Positions 17,532-28,881 of a stretch of 64,000 bases of DNA are shown in pieces. Under the pieces are notes generated by a model. It had not been told where the DNA came from and did no database searches. It saw only the letters and a list, made by a program, of their open reading frames with translations. Every line of letters begins with the position of its first letter. Position 1 is the first letter of the stretch. The position numbers and the translations under genes were made by a program. Source of the stretch: Saccharospirillum sp. (GTDB lineage Bacteria > Pseudomonadota > Gammaproteobacteria > Pseudomonadales > Natronospirillaceae); the NCBI GenBank assembly GCA_018402545.1, contig JAGYIL010000002.1, forward strand, positions 62,001 through 126,000, written 5' to 3'.

Positions 17532-20120
17532 ATGACCAGTCTCCCCAGGGTTTCAACCGGCCTGAGCCAGCTCGACCGCCTGCTCGATGACCTGCGCATT
17601 GGCGACAACGTCGTCTGGCGGGTCAACAACCCAGACGATTACCGGCACCTGGTCTCCTCGTTCGTTAACGCGGCGAATCGTCAGCAACGGGATATCATCT
17701 ACGTTCGGTTTGGCAAGGAATCGCCTTTACTGACGGCCGGCCCCGGTGTTCGCGTGGTCGCCGTAGAGGCAGAAGGTGGCTTCGAGTCGTTCACTCAGCG
17801 TGTCTGGCAGTTGATTACCGATTACGGCCCCGGCGCCTTTTACGTGTTCGACAGTCTGTCCGAGTTGCTGGACGCCTGGGCTACTGACACCATGGTCGGC
17901 CACTTTTTTCAGGTAGTCTGCCCCTACCTTTATGAACTGGACACCGTCGCCTATTTTTCGCTGAACGCCCGGCGTCACTCGCGCGCGACCGTGGCGCGCA
18001 TCCGCGAGACAACCCAGGTACTGATCGACATTCACCATCACGAGTCGTCACGCCAGTTACAACCGGTAAAAGTCTGGAAACGCCACCGCCCGACCTTGTT
18101 TCTGCCACTCCTCTGGCACGAAGACGACCGCTTTGAACCGGTGCGGGACAGCGCCTCGGCCACCGCCCTGCAAACGGCCATCGCGCAACAGAACAACGCC
18201 GACAGCCAGCGTCTCGCGCTGGATTACTGGGACAATCTCTTTGTTCAGGCCGAGCAACGCCTGGCCGATACGGGCGAGGACGATACACTCAAAGAGCGGA
18301 TTCTGACCGTGCTGATTGCGCGCCAGCCGCGCATGCTGTCGCTGGCGCGAGCCTACCTGTCTCTGGCCGATCTGGTCGGCATTCGTCAGCGGTTGATCGG
18401 CAGCGGTTATATTGGCGGCAAGGCTGTGGGCATGGTGCTAGCCCGGGCGATTCTGGCCCGGGAAGAGCCCGAACTGACCGCCAACAACCTCGACCCACAC
18501 GATTCCTGGTACCTGGGCGCCGATGCGTTTTACTCGTTTCTGGTGCACAACGACTGCTGGCGGCACATCATGCAGCAGAGAACCGCCACGGGCGTCTACC
18601 GTGACGCACCGGCCCTGCGTAACGCCATGCTAAAGGGCAATTTCCCGGTGGAAATTCGCCAGGGGCTGGAACGACTGCTCGACTATTATGGTCAATACCC
18701 GATCATGGTTCGCTCCAGCAGCCTGCTGGAAGACGGCTTTGGCAATGCCTTTGCCGGCAAATACGAGAGCGTGTTCCTGGTCAACCAGGGCAGCCCGGAC
18801 GAACGGCTGGCGGCGCTCGAACAGGCGATTCTCACCGTCTATGCGTCTGCGTTCAATCACGATGCTCTGCACTACCGGGAACAACGGGGGCTGCTCGGCC
18901 AGGAAGAGTCGATGGCGTTGTTGATTCAGCGCGTCAACGGCTGTTACCACGCCCCCTATTACCTGCCCGATGCCGCCGGGGTCGCGGTATCGCGCAACGC
19001 CTATGTCTGGGATGCAAGCATGGACCCGGGCGCCGGCATGGTGCGGCTGGTGATGGGGCTAGGCACCCGGGCGGTGGATCGCATCAGCGGTGATCACGCC
19101 GCCATGATCGCCCTGGATCAGCCAGACAAGCAGCCCTACCGAAGCCGGGAAGAACGCTACCAGCATTCACAGCATCAGGTGGATGTGCTGGATACCACGG
19201 GTACGGGTCTCACCACCGTGCCCGTGCAACGCCTGGCGGTGGAAACGACCGACCTGCCATTCAACCAACTGGCCGAGGATGACCGCGTAGCCAGTAAACG
19301 CGCCCGGGAACTGGGCCTGAACACTCCCGTCTGGCGCCTTACCTTTCCAGCGCTGTTGAACCAGACCCACTTTATCGCTCACCTGCAACGCTGCCTGCAC
19401 CGGCTTGAAAAGGCCTACGGTCAACCGGTTGATACCGAGTTCACGCTCAGACTGGACAACAGGGGAGCGCCCCACATCAATCTGGTGCAATGTCGCCCAC
19501 TAGGGACACTTGGCGCTGACCGACCAGTCGACTGGCCGCGTTCGGTGCCTGACGAACGGGTACTCTTTCAGACTCAGGGGCATTTTATGGGTGGCACCAT
19601 GGATTGGACCTTCAGCCGCGTTCTCTGGGTGGATGCAGAAGCCTATGCACCGCTCTCGCAAGCACAAAAACAATCGGTTGCCCGCCTGATCGGAGACTGG
19701 AACCGTCACCTCAGCCCGGATGACCGGGTGCTGCTGATTGGCCCCGGCCGCTGGGGTGCGAGCAGCCCTGAGTTGGGTGTACCAGTGCGCTTTTCGGATA
19801 TCCACCGGGTGACTGTTCTGGTCGAGGTGGCCGACCTTGGGCGCGGTCTGGTGCCCGAGCTGTCTTATGGGTCGCACTTCTTTATGGATCTGGTGGAAAA
19901 CCAGACGGGCTATGTTGCGCTCTTCCCGCACCAGTCAGACCAGCGGGTTCAACTCGACCTGCTGACAGAACACTCAGGCCTGGCTCACCCGCAAGACAGC
20001 GAAGCGGCCCGGGATAAGGCCGTCGCGCGCTGCGTTAAGGTCATGGACACAGGCGCAACGCCGTTGCGCCTGGTATCGGATGTGGTCACCCAGCGCTGCC
20101 TGTGCTGGTGGCCGGGATGA
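17532..20120 (+). CDS. KaiC-like N-terminal domain fused to PEP synthase/PPDK N-terminal (ATP-grasp) domain
   Basis: RVSTGLSQLDRLLDDLRIGDNVVWRV (KaiC-like, no P-loop); GYIGGKAVGMVLARAIL and MVRSSSLLEDGFGNAFAGKYESVF (PPDK_N). Confidence 0.75.
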   Translation: MTSLPRVSTGLSQLDRLLDDLRIGDNVVWRVNNPDDYRHLVSSFVNAANRQQRDIIYVRFGKESPLLTAGPGVRVVAVEAEGGFESFTQRVWQLITDYGPGAFYVFDSLSELLDAWATDTMVGHFFQVVCPYLYELDTVAYFSLNARRHSRATVARIRETTQVLIDIHHHESSRQLQPVKVWKRHRPTLFLPLLWHEDDRFEPVRDSASATALQTAIAQQNNADSQRLALDYWDNLFVQAEQRLADTGEDDTLKERILTVLIARQPRMLSLARAYLSLADLVGIRQRLIGSGYIGGKAVGMVLARAILAREEPELTANNLDPHDSWYLGADAFYSFLVHNDCWRHIMQQRTATGVYRDAPALRNAMLKGNFPVEIRQGLERLLDYYGQYPIMVRSSSLLEDGFGNAFAGKYESVFLVNQGSPDERLAALEQAILTVYASAFNHDALHYREQRGLLGQEESMALLIQRVNGCYHAPYYLPDAAGVAVSRNAYVWDASMDPGAGMVRLVMGLGTRAVDRISGDHAAMIALDQPDKQPYRSREERYQHSQHQVDVLDTTGTGLTTVPVQRLAVETTDLPFNQLAEDDRVASKRARELGLNTPVWRLTFPALLNQTHFIAHLQRCLHRLEKAYGQPVDTEFTLRLDNRGAPHINLVQCRPLGTLGADRPVDWPRSVPDERVLFQTQGHFMGGTMDWTFSRVLWVDAEAYAPLSQAQKQSVARLIGDWNRHLSPDDRVLLIGPGRWGASSPELGVPVRFSDIHRVTVLVEVADLGRGLVPELSYGSHFFMDLVENQTGYVALFPHQSDQRVQLDLLTEHSGLAHPQDSEAARDKAVARCVKVMDTGATPLRLVSDVVTQRCLCWWPG

Positions 20121-20124
20121 CGGG

Positions 20125-21564
<1,440 letters not shown>

Positions 21565-21787
21565 TCATTCAAAGCGCAATTGAACCACGCGGGAAAGCAG
21601 TTCGAACGCACTTTCCCGCCCAATGCTTTCTCCCCATCTACATCACGTACGTCGCTCGAGCGCGAGCGGAGCACCGTTGCGTCGCCGGTGAAGCACAATC
21701 TGCAACACCCTCTTGGCAAAGATGACCTTGATCACAGCGCAGGCTACGCCTAGCGTAACCACCTTTCACCAAAGCGCAGGTATCGGC

Positions 21788-23323
21788 ATGCAGTTTGAAC
21801 ACCTCTCCGTCACGGCACCCAAAGGCCCTGCCTTGCATCTGGCCGACTGGACACTGGAACCGGGCGAACGCTGGGTGGTGCTCGGTGGCAATGGCAGCGG
21901 TAAAAGTACGCTGGCGCGCTTGCTGTGTGATGAACTGCAACCAGCTTCAGGAACGCTTCGGGATCGGCCCGAACGGGTGCACTGGCTGTCGCTGGAAAGT
22001 CAGCAGGCGTTGTACGAGCGAGAACTCTACCGGGATGAGACCGACCTGACCGATCACATCGACCCGGGCACACCGGTACGCGCCCTGATGGAGGAAATCG
22101 CCCCCTGGTCAGCCCGCCACGACGAACTGGTAACCAGCCTGGGCATAAACGACTTGCTGGATCGCGGCTACCGTTTGCTCAGCTCTGGCGAAGGCCGCAA
22201 AGTCATGCTGGCCCGGGCCGTGCTGGAACAGCCAGATCTGTTATTGCTCGATGAACCCTATGAAGGGCTCGACCCGAAGGCGAGACACGACCTAGAGCAA
22301 GCGCTCGGGCTGCTGGCCGAGCAAGGCCAGTGGCTGATGCTGCTAATCAACCAGCGTCAGGACATTCCCGCCTGGGCCAGCCACCTGGCCCTGCTGGATC
22401 GCGGAAGGCTGGTGCTAAACGGTGTTGCCGGTGAGGTACAGGCACACCCGGACTGGCAAGCCGCGCTCGCCTTCACCCGCGCCGATGCGCTGACCCTGCC
22501 ACCGCGCCAGTCGGACTTTCAACTCCCCGACTGGCCAGCAGACCAGCCGTTGGTCGGTCTTCAGAATGGCAAAGTGGAATACGCCACCGGCGTTCAGTTC
22601 GAAGGCTTGAACTGGCAACTGATGCCGGGCGAACACACCCAGATCATCGGCCCCAATGGTTGTGGCAAGTCGACGCTGCTGAGCCTGGTCAGTGGCGACC
22701 ATCCACAGTGTTACGCCAATCACCTGACCGTTTTTGGCTATCGCCGTGGCCGCGGCGAAACCATCTGGGACATTAAAAAACACCTGGGGCTGGTATCCGG
22801 CGCTTTGCATCGGGATTACCGGGTTGCGGGCAATGTCATAACCGCCGTGGTCTCCGGCCTGACTGATTCGATTGGGGTCTACACCAACACCGGCGCCGAA
22901 GAGGCCCACCTGGCGCACCAGTGGCTTGAGCTACTGGGGCTGGATCATCGCGCCGGCGATGCCTTTCGCAGCCTCTCGACCGGCGAGCAACGCCTGGTGC
23001 TGATCGCCCGGGCGCTGATCAAGCAGCCACCGTTATTGATTCTCGACGAGCCGACCCAGGGCCTGGACGACGTTAACCGCTTTCGGGTGCTGGCCGCTAT
23101 GGAGCGCATCCTTGAAACTGGGCCAACCACGTTGCTGTTTGTCAGCCACCGTGAAGATGAACACCCGGCGCTGATCAAAACCCGGCTCGTCTTCGAGCGC
23201 AATGCTCCCCTAAAGCCGAGCGTGAACGATGCGCCCAACAACCCGTCAGCAAGTGCAAACTCAGGCTGGACAATTAACAGAATACCTACCCCAACTACAG
23301 AGCCCTGCTCAGACAAACAATAG
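21788..23323 (+). CDS. ModF/PhrA-like protein with two ABC ATPase domains
   Basis: Two Walker A motifs GGNGSGKSTLARLL and GPNGCGKSTLLSLV; signatures LSSGEGRKVMLAR and LSTGEQRLVLIAR. Confidence 0.82.
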   Translation: MQFEHLSVTAPKGPALHLADWTLEPGERWVVLGGNGSGKSTLARLLCDELQPASGTLRDRPERVHWLSLESQQALYERELYRDETDLTDHIDPGTPVRALMEEIAPWSARHDELVTSLGINDLLDRGYRLLSSGEGRKVMLARAVLEQPDLLLLDEPYEGLDPKARHDLEQALGLLAEQGQWLMLLINQRQDIPAWASHLALLDRGRLVLNGVAGEVQAHPDWQAALAFTRADALTLPPRQSDFQLPDWPADQPLVGLQNGKVEYATGVQFEGLNWQLMPGEHTQIIGPNGCGKSTLLSLVSGDHPQCYANHLTVFGYRRGRGETIWDIKKHLGLVSGALHRDYRVAGNVITAVVSGLTDSIGVYTNTGAEEAHLAHQWLELLGLDHRAGDAFRSLSTGEQRLVLIARALIKQPPLLILDEPTQGLDDVNRFRVLAAMERILETGPTTLLFVSHREDEHPALIKTRLVFERNAPLKPSVNDAPNNPSASANSGWTINRIPTPTTEPCSDKQ

Positions 23324-23342
23324 CGCCCGCACTCATTCGAGG

Positions 23343-24716
23343 TTAATTGGAACCGGTGGCTTCTGATTGACCAATGCGCTCAAACAGCTGCGCATTCGGA
23401 AAGTATCGCCCCAAGAACAACAACGCCAAACCGAAGGTCAGCCATTCGGCCAAGGGGATGGCTACAATAAACGGCTGTTCTGGCAGCAGCACGAAGAAGG
23501 TGATCAATAGTACTGCGGGCAGTATCAGACCTCTGCTCATGGCAATCAGTGCTGACGCCACCGGCAGGTGCAGTGCGGTGAGATAAGAGGTGACGATCAT
23601 CGTCAAACCGTTCACCAGAAACACCGGCCAAATCCAGCTCACTAATTCGACAGCCAGTGCGATGACGCTGGATTCGTCTTCCTGCAAAAACACCGTCACC
23701 AGCTGCTCGGTAAAACCGACCAGCAAACCGACAAATATGAATGCGATCAGCATGGCATTCGCCGCACTGACCAACAGAAAGCGTCGAATTCGCTCCAGTT
23801 GGCGGGCTCCGAAGTTCTGGCTTACGAATACGCCGCCGGCATCGCCAATGGAGAACACCATCATCATGCCGATCACCAGCAGATAGTTCAGGACGGTGAA
23901 CGCCGCGACGCCTTCGATACCGTAGCGCAATACGAACAGCCAGTTGAGCACCAGCGCAATGATGGAGCCCGATACTTCGTTCACAAACTCCGACAAACCG
24001 TTGAAGGCAGACTGAAACAGCTCTTGCCAGCCTTTTTGTTGCCATTTGAAGTACAGGTGTCGTTTGCGAAACAGGAAATAACTGCACAACACCAATAAGG
24101 GTATGGTTTGCGAAATACCGGTAGCCCAGGCCGCGCCAGCAATACCCAGGTTCAAGTAGGCAATGAACAGATAGTCCAAACCGATGTTGATGGCAGAGCC
24201 GATGGCGAGCGCAACGGCAGCCAGAGCCGGGTAGCCGTCGAGGCGGACAAAAAAGTAAAGGGTGACGGTTAACAGTTGCGCCCAAACAAAACCCATGGTG
24301 ATGCGGAAATAGGTTTGCATCAGTGGCAGCACTGCGTCGGTGGCGCCCAAGCCACGCAGCAACGTCGTTTCAAACACCAGCGCTAACGCGGTCACTGTCG
24401 CTGCCAGAGCGACGACGGCCATCAGCGTTTTGGAAAAAATACCGCTGGCCGCGGCATAATCGCCTTCACCGATGTACTTGCCGGCACGCACAGCGCCGCC
24501 CATGGCGAGCATGAAGACGAGGCCGAACAGAATGCCGAAGAAGGGTATGATGAGATTAACCGCGGCCAATGCGGTGGCGCCGACGTAGTTGCCGATAAAA
24601 AGACCGTCAACAATATTGGCCGTCGACAGCGCCAACAGGCCCAACATGGAAGGGATCCACAGCCGATAGAAAGTGGGCAGTACAGCGCTGGTAAGGGCGT
24701 GGTTGGTGCGGGTCAT
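23343..24716 (-). CDS. MATE family efflux transporter
   Basis: 12-TM profile with MATE-like sequence (IPSMLGLLALSTANIVDGLFIGNYVGATALAAVNL). Confidence 0.88.
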   Translation of the reverse strand: MTRTNHALTSAVLPTFYRLWIPSMLGLLALSTANIVDGLFIGNYVGATALAAVNLIIPFFGILFGLVFMLAMGGAVRAGKYIGEGDYAAASGIFSKTLMAVVALAATVTALALVFETTLLRGLGATDAVLPLMQTYFRITMGFVWAQLLTVTLYFFVRLDGYPALAAVALAIGSAINIGLDYLFIAYLNLGIAGAAWATGISQTIPLLVLCSYFLFRKRHLYFKWQQKGWQELFQSAFNGLSEFVNEVSGSIIALVLNWLFVLRYGIEGVAAFTVLNYLLVIGMMMVFSIGDAGGVFVSQNFGARQLERIRRFLLVSAANAMLIAFIFVGLLVGFTEQLVTVFLQEDESSVIALAVELVSWIWPVFLVNGLTMIVTSYLTALHLPVASALIAMSRGLILPAVLLITFFVLLPEQPFIVAIPLAEWLTFGLALLFLGRYFPNAQLFERIGQSEATGSN

Positions 24717-25014
24717 GTGAAAGCGTACTCGTCGAACAGATAAAGGCCAGCGATGTTAGCACGCAAGGCCTGCGCTGAACCGTGACAAAGGTAATCAGGT
24801 GCCGGCAAAACGACGCTGACTAGAGGGCGCTGGGCTCCTACCACCTGCCGGCGGGTATGATTTGCGAGTTGATTGGCGAGTACACAGTCAGCCCTCAGAC
24901 CGAAGCTTCTGTTATCTCAACAATGCCGTTAAAGTGGCAACGCGCTCTATGCCCGTCCGGCAGACACAGATGGGATAGCTTCGCCATGACACACATTTCC
25001 AACAGGGACGTCGA

Positions 25015-25767
25015 ATGATTCTGCGCTATTTTCTAAAAACCCTGGCCCTGCCACCGATGATCTCGATTTTGGTGGCCCTGCTGGCCATGCTGCTCTGGCG
25101 CAGGCGCCCTGTGCTTGCCCGCACCCTGGCTGTAGTCTCCCTGGCCAGCCTGTGGCTCTTTTCCTCACCCATGGTCAGCACAACACTGATGCGCTCGCTG
25201 GAAGCGCACTATCCGGTATTGAGCGAAGCGCAGCGTGAATCCACAGAGGCAGAGGCCATCGTCATTCTTGCCGGTGGCATTGATGATGCCGCGCGCGAGT
25301 TTGGCTTTCCGGTCAGTCAGGATCACACCTTGCTGCGTCTGCGTTACGGTGCTTTTCTGCATCGGGAAACGGGGCTTCCCATTCTGGTATCCGGCGGGTC
25401 GGTATTCGGGGACGATGCGACTACCTTAGCCGCCGCCATGGCCAACGAGCTGGACTTTAGCTTTCAGGTCGACACCCGCTGGCAGGAAGAACAAAGCCGC
25501 ACCACGCGGGAAAATGCCGACTTCAGTGCTGCTTTGCTGGAAGAGGCAGGTATTGACCATATTCTGCTGGTCACCGAGGGGTTTCACATGCCCCGCTCGG
25601 TTCGGGTGTTTGAACAGAGCGGGCTGACCGTAACCGCCGCCCCCACGGCCATGACCCGTTACTTTGGCGCCCCGGGGATGGGCTGGCTACCTTCCAGCCT
25701 GGCCTTGCACCAGAGCAGCCTGGCGCTGCATGAATACCTTGGGATGCTGGCGTATCGTTGGTTGTAG
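25015..25767 (+). CDS. YdcF/ElyC family (DUF218) protein
   Basis: EAIVILAGGIDDAAREFGFP...LLRLRYGAFLHRETGLPILVSGGS...SRTTRENADFSA. Confidence 0.88.
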   Translation: MILRYFLKTLALPPMISILVALLAMLLWRRRPVLARTLAVVSLASLWLFSSPMVSTTLMRSLEAHYPVLSEAQRESTEAEAIVILAGGIDDAAREFGFPVSQDHTLLRLRYGAFLHRETGLPILVSGGSVFGDDATTLAAAMANELDFSFQVDTRWQEEQSRTTRENADFSAALLEEAGIDHILLVTEGFHMPRSVRVFEQSGLTVTAAPTAMTRYFGAPGMGWLPSSLALHQSSLALHEYLGMLAYRWL

Positions 25768-25773
25768 ATACAA

Positions 25774-26265
25774 CTAAACCTTGCTGCCGGGAGCATCCAC
25801 CAGTTTGAAACTGGTGTGACGCAGGCGCTGGCTCAGCAAATGGGAGACTTTCCAGAGCACGCGGAACGCCAGGTCTGGCTCTTCTTTGGCCATGGTGAAC
25901 AGCTGGTGCCGTTTGGTGATCACAAAGGTCGTGGGTTCCATGGCTTCGGCCAGGCCGGAGCGTGGTTCGCCGTCGATCAGCGATTGCTCGCCGAAGGTCT
26001 GGGATTCCGACAGCACCACCAGTGGAATCACTGAATGGTCGGCACCGGTTTTGCTGATGCGCACCCGGCCTTTTACGATCAGCCCCATGTAATCGGCGCG
26101 GGCACCCTCGTAGAAAATAACGGTGCCTCTGTCGACTTCGTAGGCGGTGAAGTAGGCGCCGAGGATTTTGATTTCTTCCCAGGTGAAATCATTCGCCCAG
26201 GTCGTCTGGTCGATCAGTTCGGCGACCGCCAGGCTGGAGTAGTTGACGGGCTTTAACTTATCCAT
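25774..26265 (-). CDS. Cyclic nucleotide-binding domain protein (no HTH)
   Basis: GTVIFYEGARADYMGLIVKGRVRISK...QTFGEQSLIDGEPRSGLAEAMEPT. Confidence 0.8.
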   Translation of the reverse strand: MDKLKPVNYSSLAVAELIDQTTWANDFTWEEIKILGAYFTAYEVDRGTVIFYEGARADYMGLIVKGRVRISKTGADHSVIPLVVLSESQTFGEQSLIDGEPRSGLAEAMEPTTFVITKRHQLFTMAKEEPDLAFRVLWKVSHLLSQRLRHTSFKLVDAPGSKV

Positions 26266-26350
26266 ACCTGCTCATGTTGCCCCGCTGTGTGTTGCCACAG
26301 TAAACCATACCCCGCAGCAGCATTCGGTGCGCCTGGTCACACCGGGGTTA

Positions 26351-26797
26351 TCATTGTTCAAGGTGCTGCCACTCTGCATCCGTTACCGGGCTTACCGACA
26401 GCCGGGACTGGCGCAGCAGGGCCATGTTCTTAAGCTCCGGCAGCGCCTTCAGGGTTTTCAGGCTGAGTACCTCGGGCCAGTGCCGGACATAACGAATCTG
26501 CACCACCGACCAGCGGTTGTTGTCGGCCGAGCTTTTCGGGTCGTAGTAGGGTGACTCCGGGTTCAGGGCATCCGGATCCGGGGCTGGTGCGCTGATCACC
26601 TCGCCTTCGCCGACAATGCCGGGCTCTGCACAGGATGAATGGTAGATCAGTACCCGGTCACCCGGTTTCATCTCCCGTAAAAAGTTCCGGGCCTGGTAAT
26701 TGCGAATGCCGTTCCAGGGCTCACCCTGCTTGCCGGCAGCGGCCAGATCATCGATTGAAAAGACATCCGGTTCGGTCTTTAGCAGCCAATTTGCCAT
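26351..26797 (-). CDS. EVE domain-containing protein
   Basis: MANWLLKTEPDVFSIDDL...WNGIRNYQARNFLREMKPGDRVLIYHSS. Confidence 0.92.
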   Translation of the reverse strand: MANWLLKTEPDVFSIDDLAAAGKQGEPWNGIRNYQARNFLREMKPGDRVLIYHSSCAEPGIVGEGEVISAPAPDPDALNPESPYYDPKSSADNNRWSVVQIRYVRHWPEVLSLKTLKALPELKNMALLRQSRLSVSPVTDAEWQHLEQ

Positions 26798-27010
26798 CTT
26801 TTTGTCCGTTTGTGCATTTTAAGAATAAAATACTTTGATTTTTATCACAGATTTGTCACATTAGTTGACAGATACTTCGCCACGATTCTGACAGCGCGTC
26901 AGAATCCGCGCTGTATCACAGTAGAACGCAGTAGCACCGGTGTCGAGGCCGGTGTAAACAGACCGGTAAAACCGGCTAACCAACATCAATTATTAAAAAA
27001 GAAAGCCACT

Positions 27011-27172
27011 ATGAAACGCAGTAAACCGGATATTCTGGTGATGCTGGCGCTGATCCTCGGGTTGGGATTGACCCTGAGCGGCATGTCGAAAGGAGAAAAT
27101 CGCGAACGCATCAATGATGTGAATGCCAAGGCGTCCGGTATCCTGTTGGGAACCGAGCTTAACCGCCAATAG
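27011..27172 (+). CDS. Small single-TM hypothetical protein (53 aa)
   Basis: MKRSKPDILVMLALILGLGLTLSGMSKGENRERINDVNAKASGILLGTELNRQ. Confidence 0.55.
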   Translation: MKRSKPDILVMLALILGLGLTLSGMSKGENRERINDVNAKASGILLGTELNRQ

Positions 27173-27209
27173 TCGCTCTGGCTTCAGGCCAGATGCTACA
27201 TAGCCCAGG

Positions 27210-27812
27210 CTACCTGTATATCCCCTGGTCGGTGATCACCGCCGCCAGGGGCAGGTCCCACCCTTCCTGGGGAATAGCCTCTACACACTGGCACTCATGC
27301 GCTACGCCCAGGCGCTGCGGTTGCTGTGGCCAGCGTCCTTCCTGCGCGAAGGTTCTGTCGTAAAAGCCACCGCCCATGCCCAGCCGGCCCCCGGCGGCAT
27401 CAAACCCCACCAGCGGCATCAGCACCCAATCGAGCGTCCAGGTGGGAATGCGTTCCGGTTTGGCCGGCTCCGGAATGCCGAACCGATTGAGGCGCATTGG
27501 CTCGCCCGGCTGCCAGTGGCAAAACCAGAGGTGCGGACGTACCGGGTCGAGGGGGTTAAGCACAGGCAGAAACAGGGACTTCCCATCGGCCTTCAACTGC
27601 AGCGTGAGCGGGTCGAGATTGATTTCGCCATCGTTGGCCCAGTACAGGGCAATGCGACTGGCACGGGGGTAATCGGGGTGGCGGCGAACCTGGCGGATCA
27701 ACGACTCGGCAGCCAGGCGCTGCTGTGTTGGCGACAAGGCGCGGCGGCGAGCACGAAGTTCTTTGCGCAAGGCACGCTTCTGGTGCGCTATATCCGGGTC
27801 GGGCTGAGTCAT
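27210..27812 (-). CDS. fau: 5-formyltetrahydrofolate cyclo-ligase
   Basis: QKRALRKELRARRRAL...PLVGFDAAGGRLGMGGGFYDRTF; downstream of 6S RNA and zapA as in many gammaproteobacteria. ORF track start (27923) would read into 6S RNA. Confidence 0.9.
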   Translation of the reverse strand: MTQPDPDIAHQKRALRKELRARRRALSPTQQRLAAESLIRQVRRHPDYPRASRIALYWANDGEINLDPLTLQLKADGKSLFLPVLNPLDPVRPHLWFCHWQPGEPMRLNRFGIPEPAKPERIPTWTLDWVLMPLVGFDAAGGRLGMGGGFYDRTFAQEGRWPQQPQRLGVAHECQCVEAIPQEGWDLPLAAVITDQGIYR

Positions 27813-27836
27813 CCGAAACAGATTCCAAAAAAGCGG

Positions 27837-28014
27837 GTATCCCCAAACTACCGCTGCCATGAGAGACCTTGAACCGCAGAGTTCAAGGCGGCGTCCCTCG
27901 TGATAAATTAGGCTTTCCGACAAGCGGACATGCTCACATCATCAGCTGAGAGACACCTGGGTATACATTATCGGCTCGAGGACTTTGCATAGCTGGCGAA
28001 TAGCCCAGGGATGT
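27837..28014 (-). ncRNA. ssrS: 6S RNA
   Basis: Minus strand GAGACATCCCTGGGC...TCCTCGAGCCGATAATGTATACCCAGGTG...GTGAGCATGTCCGCTTGTCGGAAAGCC...CCTTGAACTCTGCGGTTCAAGG; located between zapA and fau; TATAAT at 28020-28025 upstream. Confidence 0.88.
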
Positions 28015-28163
28015 CTCGAATTATAATGAAAATGCGGCGAATGACAGTCTTGACAGATACGATTTAATCACTTCCCCATCACTTTGAAACGCCCGGCTCG
28101 CCTGGGACGCGCTCCCTGGCCCGGCAACGCTGATCGAAAATTTTTCGCATGATGATGTAACCG

Positions 28164-28481
28164 TCAGTCGTCCTCATCCAGATCCATCGCAATGCTGATC
28201 TGCTCGGGCAAGACCTGGCTGATTTTATGCTCAAGCCGTGCCAGGGTGTCCTGATCGTGCGCGGCCACCGGAGTGGTATCGAGCAACTCCCGGGTCAGGT
28301 TCAATGCCGCCATAACCGCGATGCGCTCAATGCCAAACACCTTGCCGGTCACGCGAATTTCTTTCATTTTGCGGTCCAGCGCCCGCGCGGCTTCTTCCAG
28401 CTTGGGCTCCTGGCCTTCCGGGCAGGCGACGCGGTATTCGCGATCTAGAATCGTGACGGTCAGGGTCTGTACATTGCTCAT
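28164..28481 (-). CDS. zapA: Cell division protein ZapA
   Basis: VTILDREYRVACPEGQEPKLEEAARALDRKMKEIR...RIAVMAALNLTREL. Confidence 0.95.
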   Translation of the reverse strand: MSNVQTLTVTILDREYRVACPEGQEPKLEEAARALDRKMKEIRVTGKVFGIERIAVMAALNLTRELLDTTPVAAHDQDTLARLEHKISQVLPEQISIAMDLDEDD

Positions 28482-28687
28482 TCCGATTGCTCCATGGCCC
28501 GCAAGCGCACTATCATCGCTTCGACCCGGTCGCGGGCCAGCTCGTTCTGTTTGATCAGTTTGGCGCGCTCGGCTTGCCAGGCTGACCGTTCGGCCTTGAG
28601 CAGCTGATTTTCCTGCTCCAGGCGCTGAAACTGGTCGAGCAAGGCGTCCAGTTTGTGTTCCAGACTCTTCAGGGTTGGTTCAGACAT
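28478..28687 (-). CDS. TIGR02449-type small coiled-coil protein
   Basis: LEHKLDALLDQFQRLEQENQLLKAERSAWQAERAKLIKQNELARDRVEAMIVRLRAMEQ, immediately upstream of zapA. Confidence 0.85.
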   Translation of the reverse strand: MSEPTLKSLEHKLDALLDQFQRLEQENQLLKAERSAWQAERAKLIKQNELARDRVEAMIVRLRAMEQSE

Positions 28688-28881
28688 AGGCAGGCCAGCA
28701 TTGTTTACGGGGGCCTACTATATAAACGTGGCTTGGCAACGGTCAACGACTGCGGTCACAGCCTGGGCTGTGATAGCATGTTTTTTAGGTAAAAAGTACC
28801 AGGTAAAAAGTATGTCCGGACTGGACCCGGACCCGCGCATTCTCTGGGCCACCCCCTCCTGGCCCTCCGATTGGAGACTTC

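Noticed and set aside
23380-24285. 301-aa minus-strand ORF in alternate frame of the MATE gene
   Set aside because: Same-strand out-of-frame ORF; Arg/His/Cys-rich composition typical of a non-coding frame
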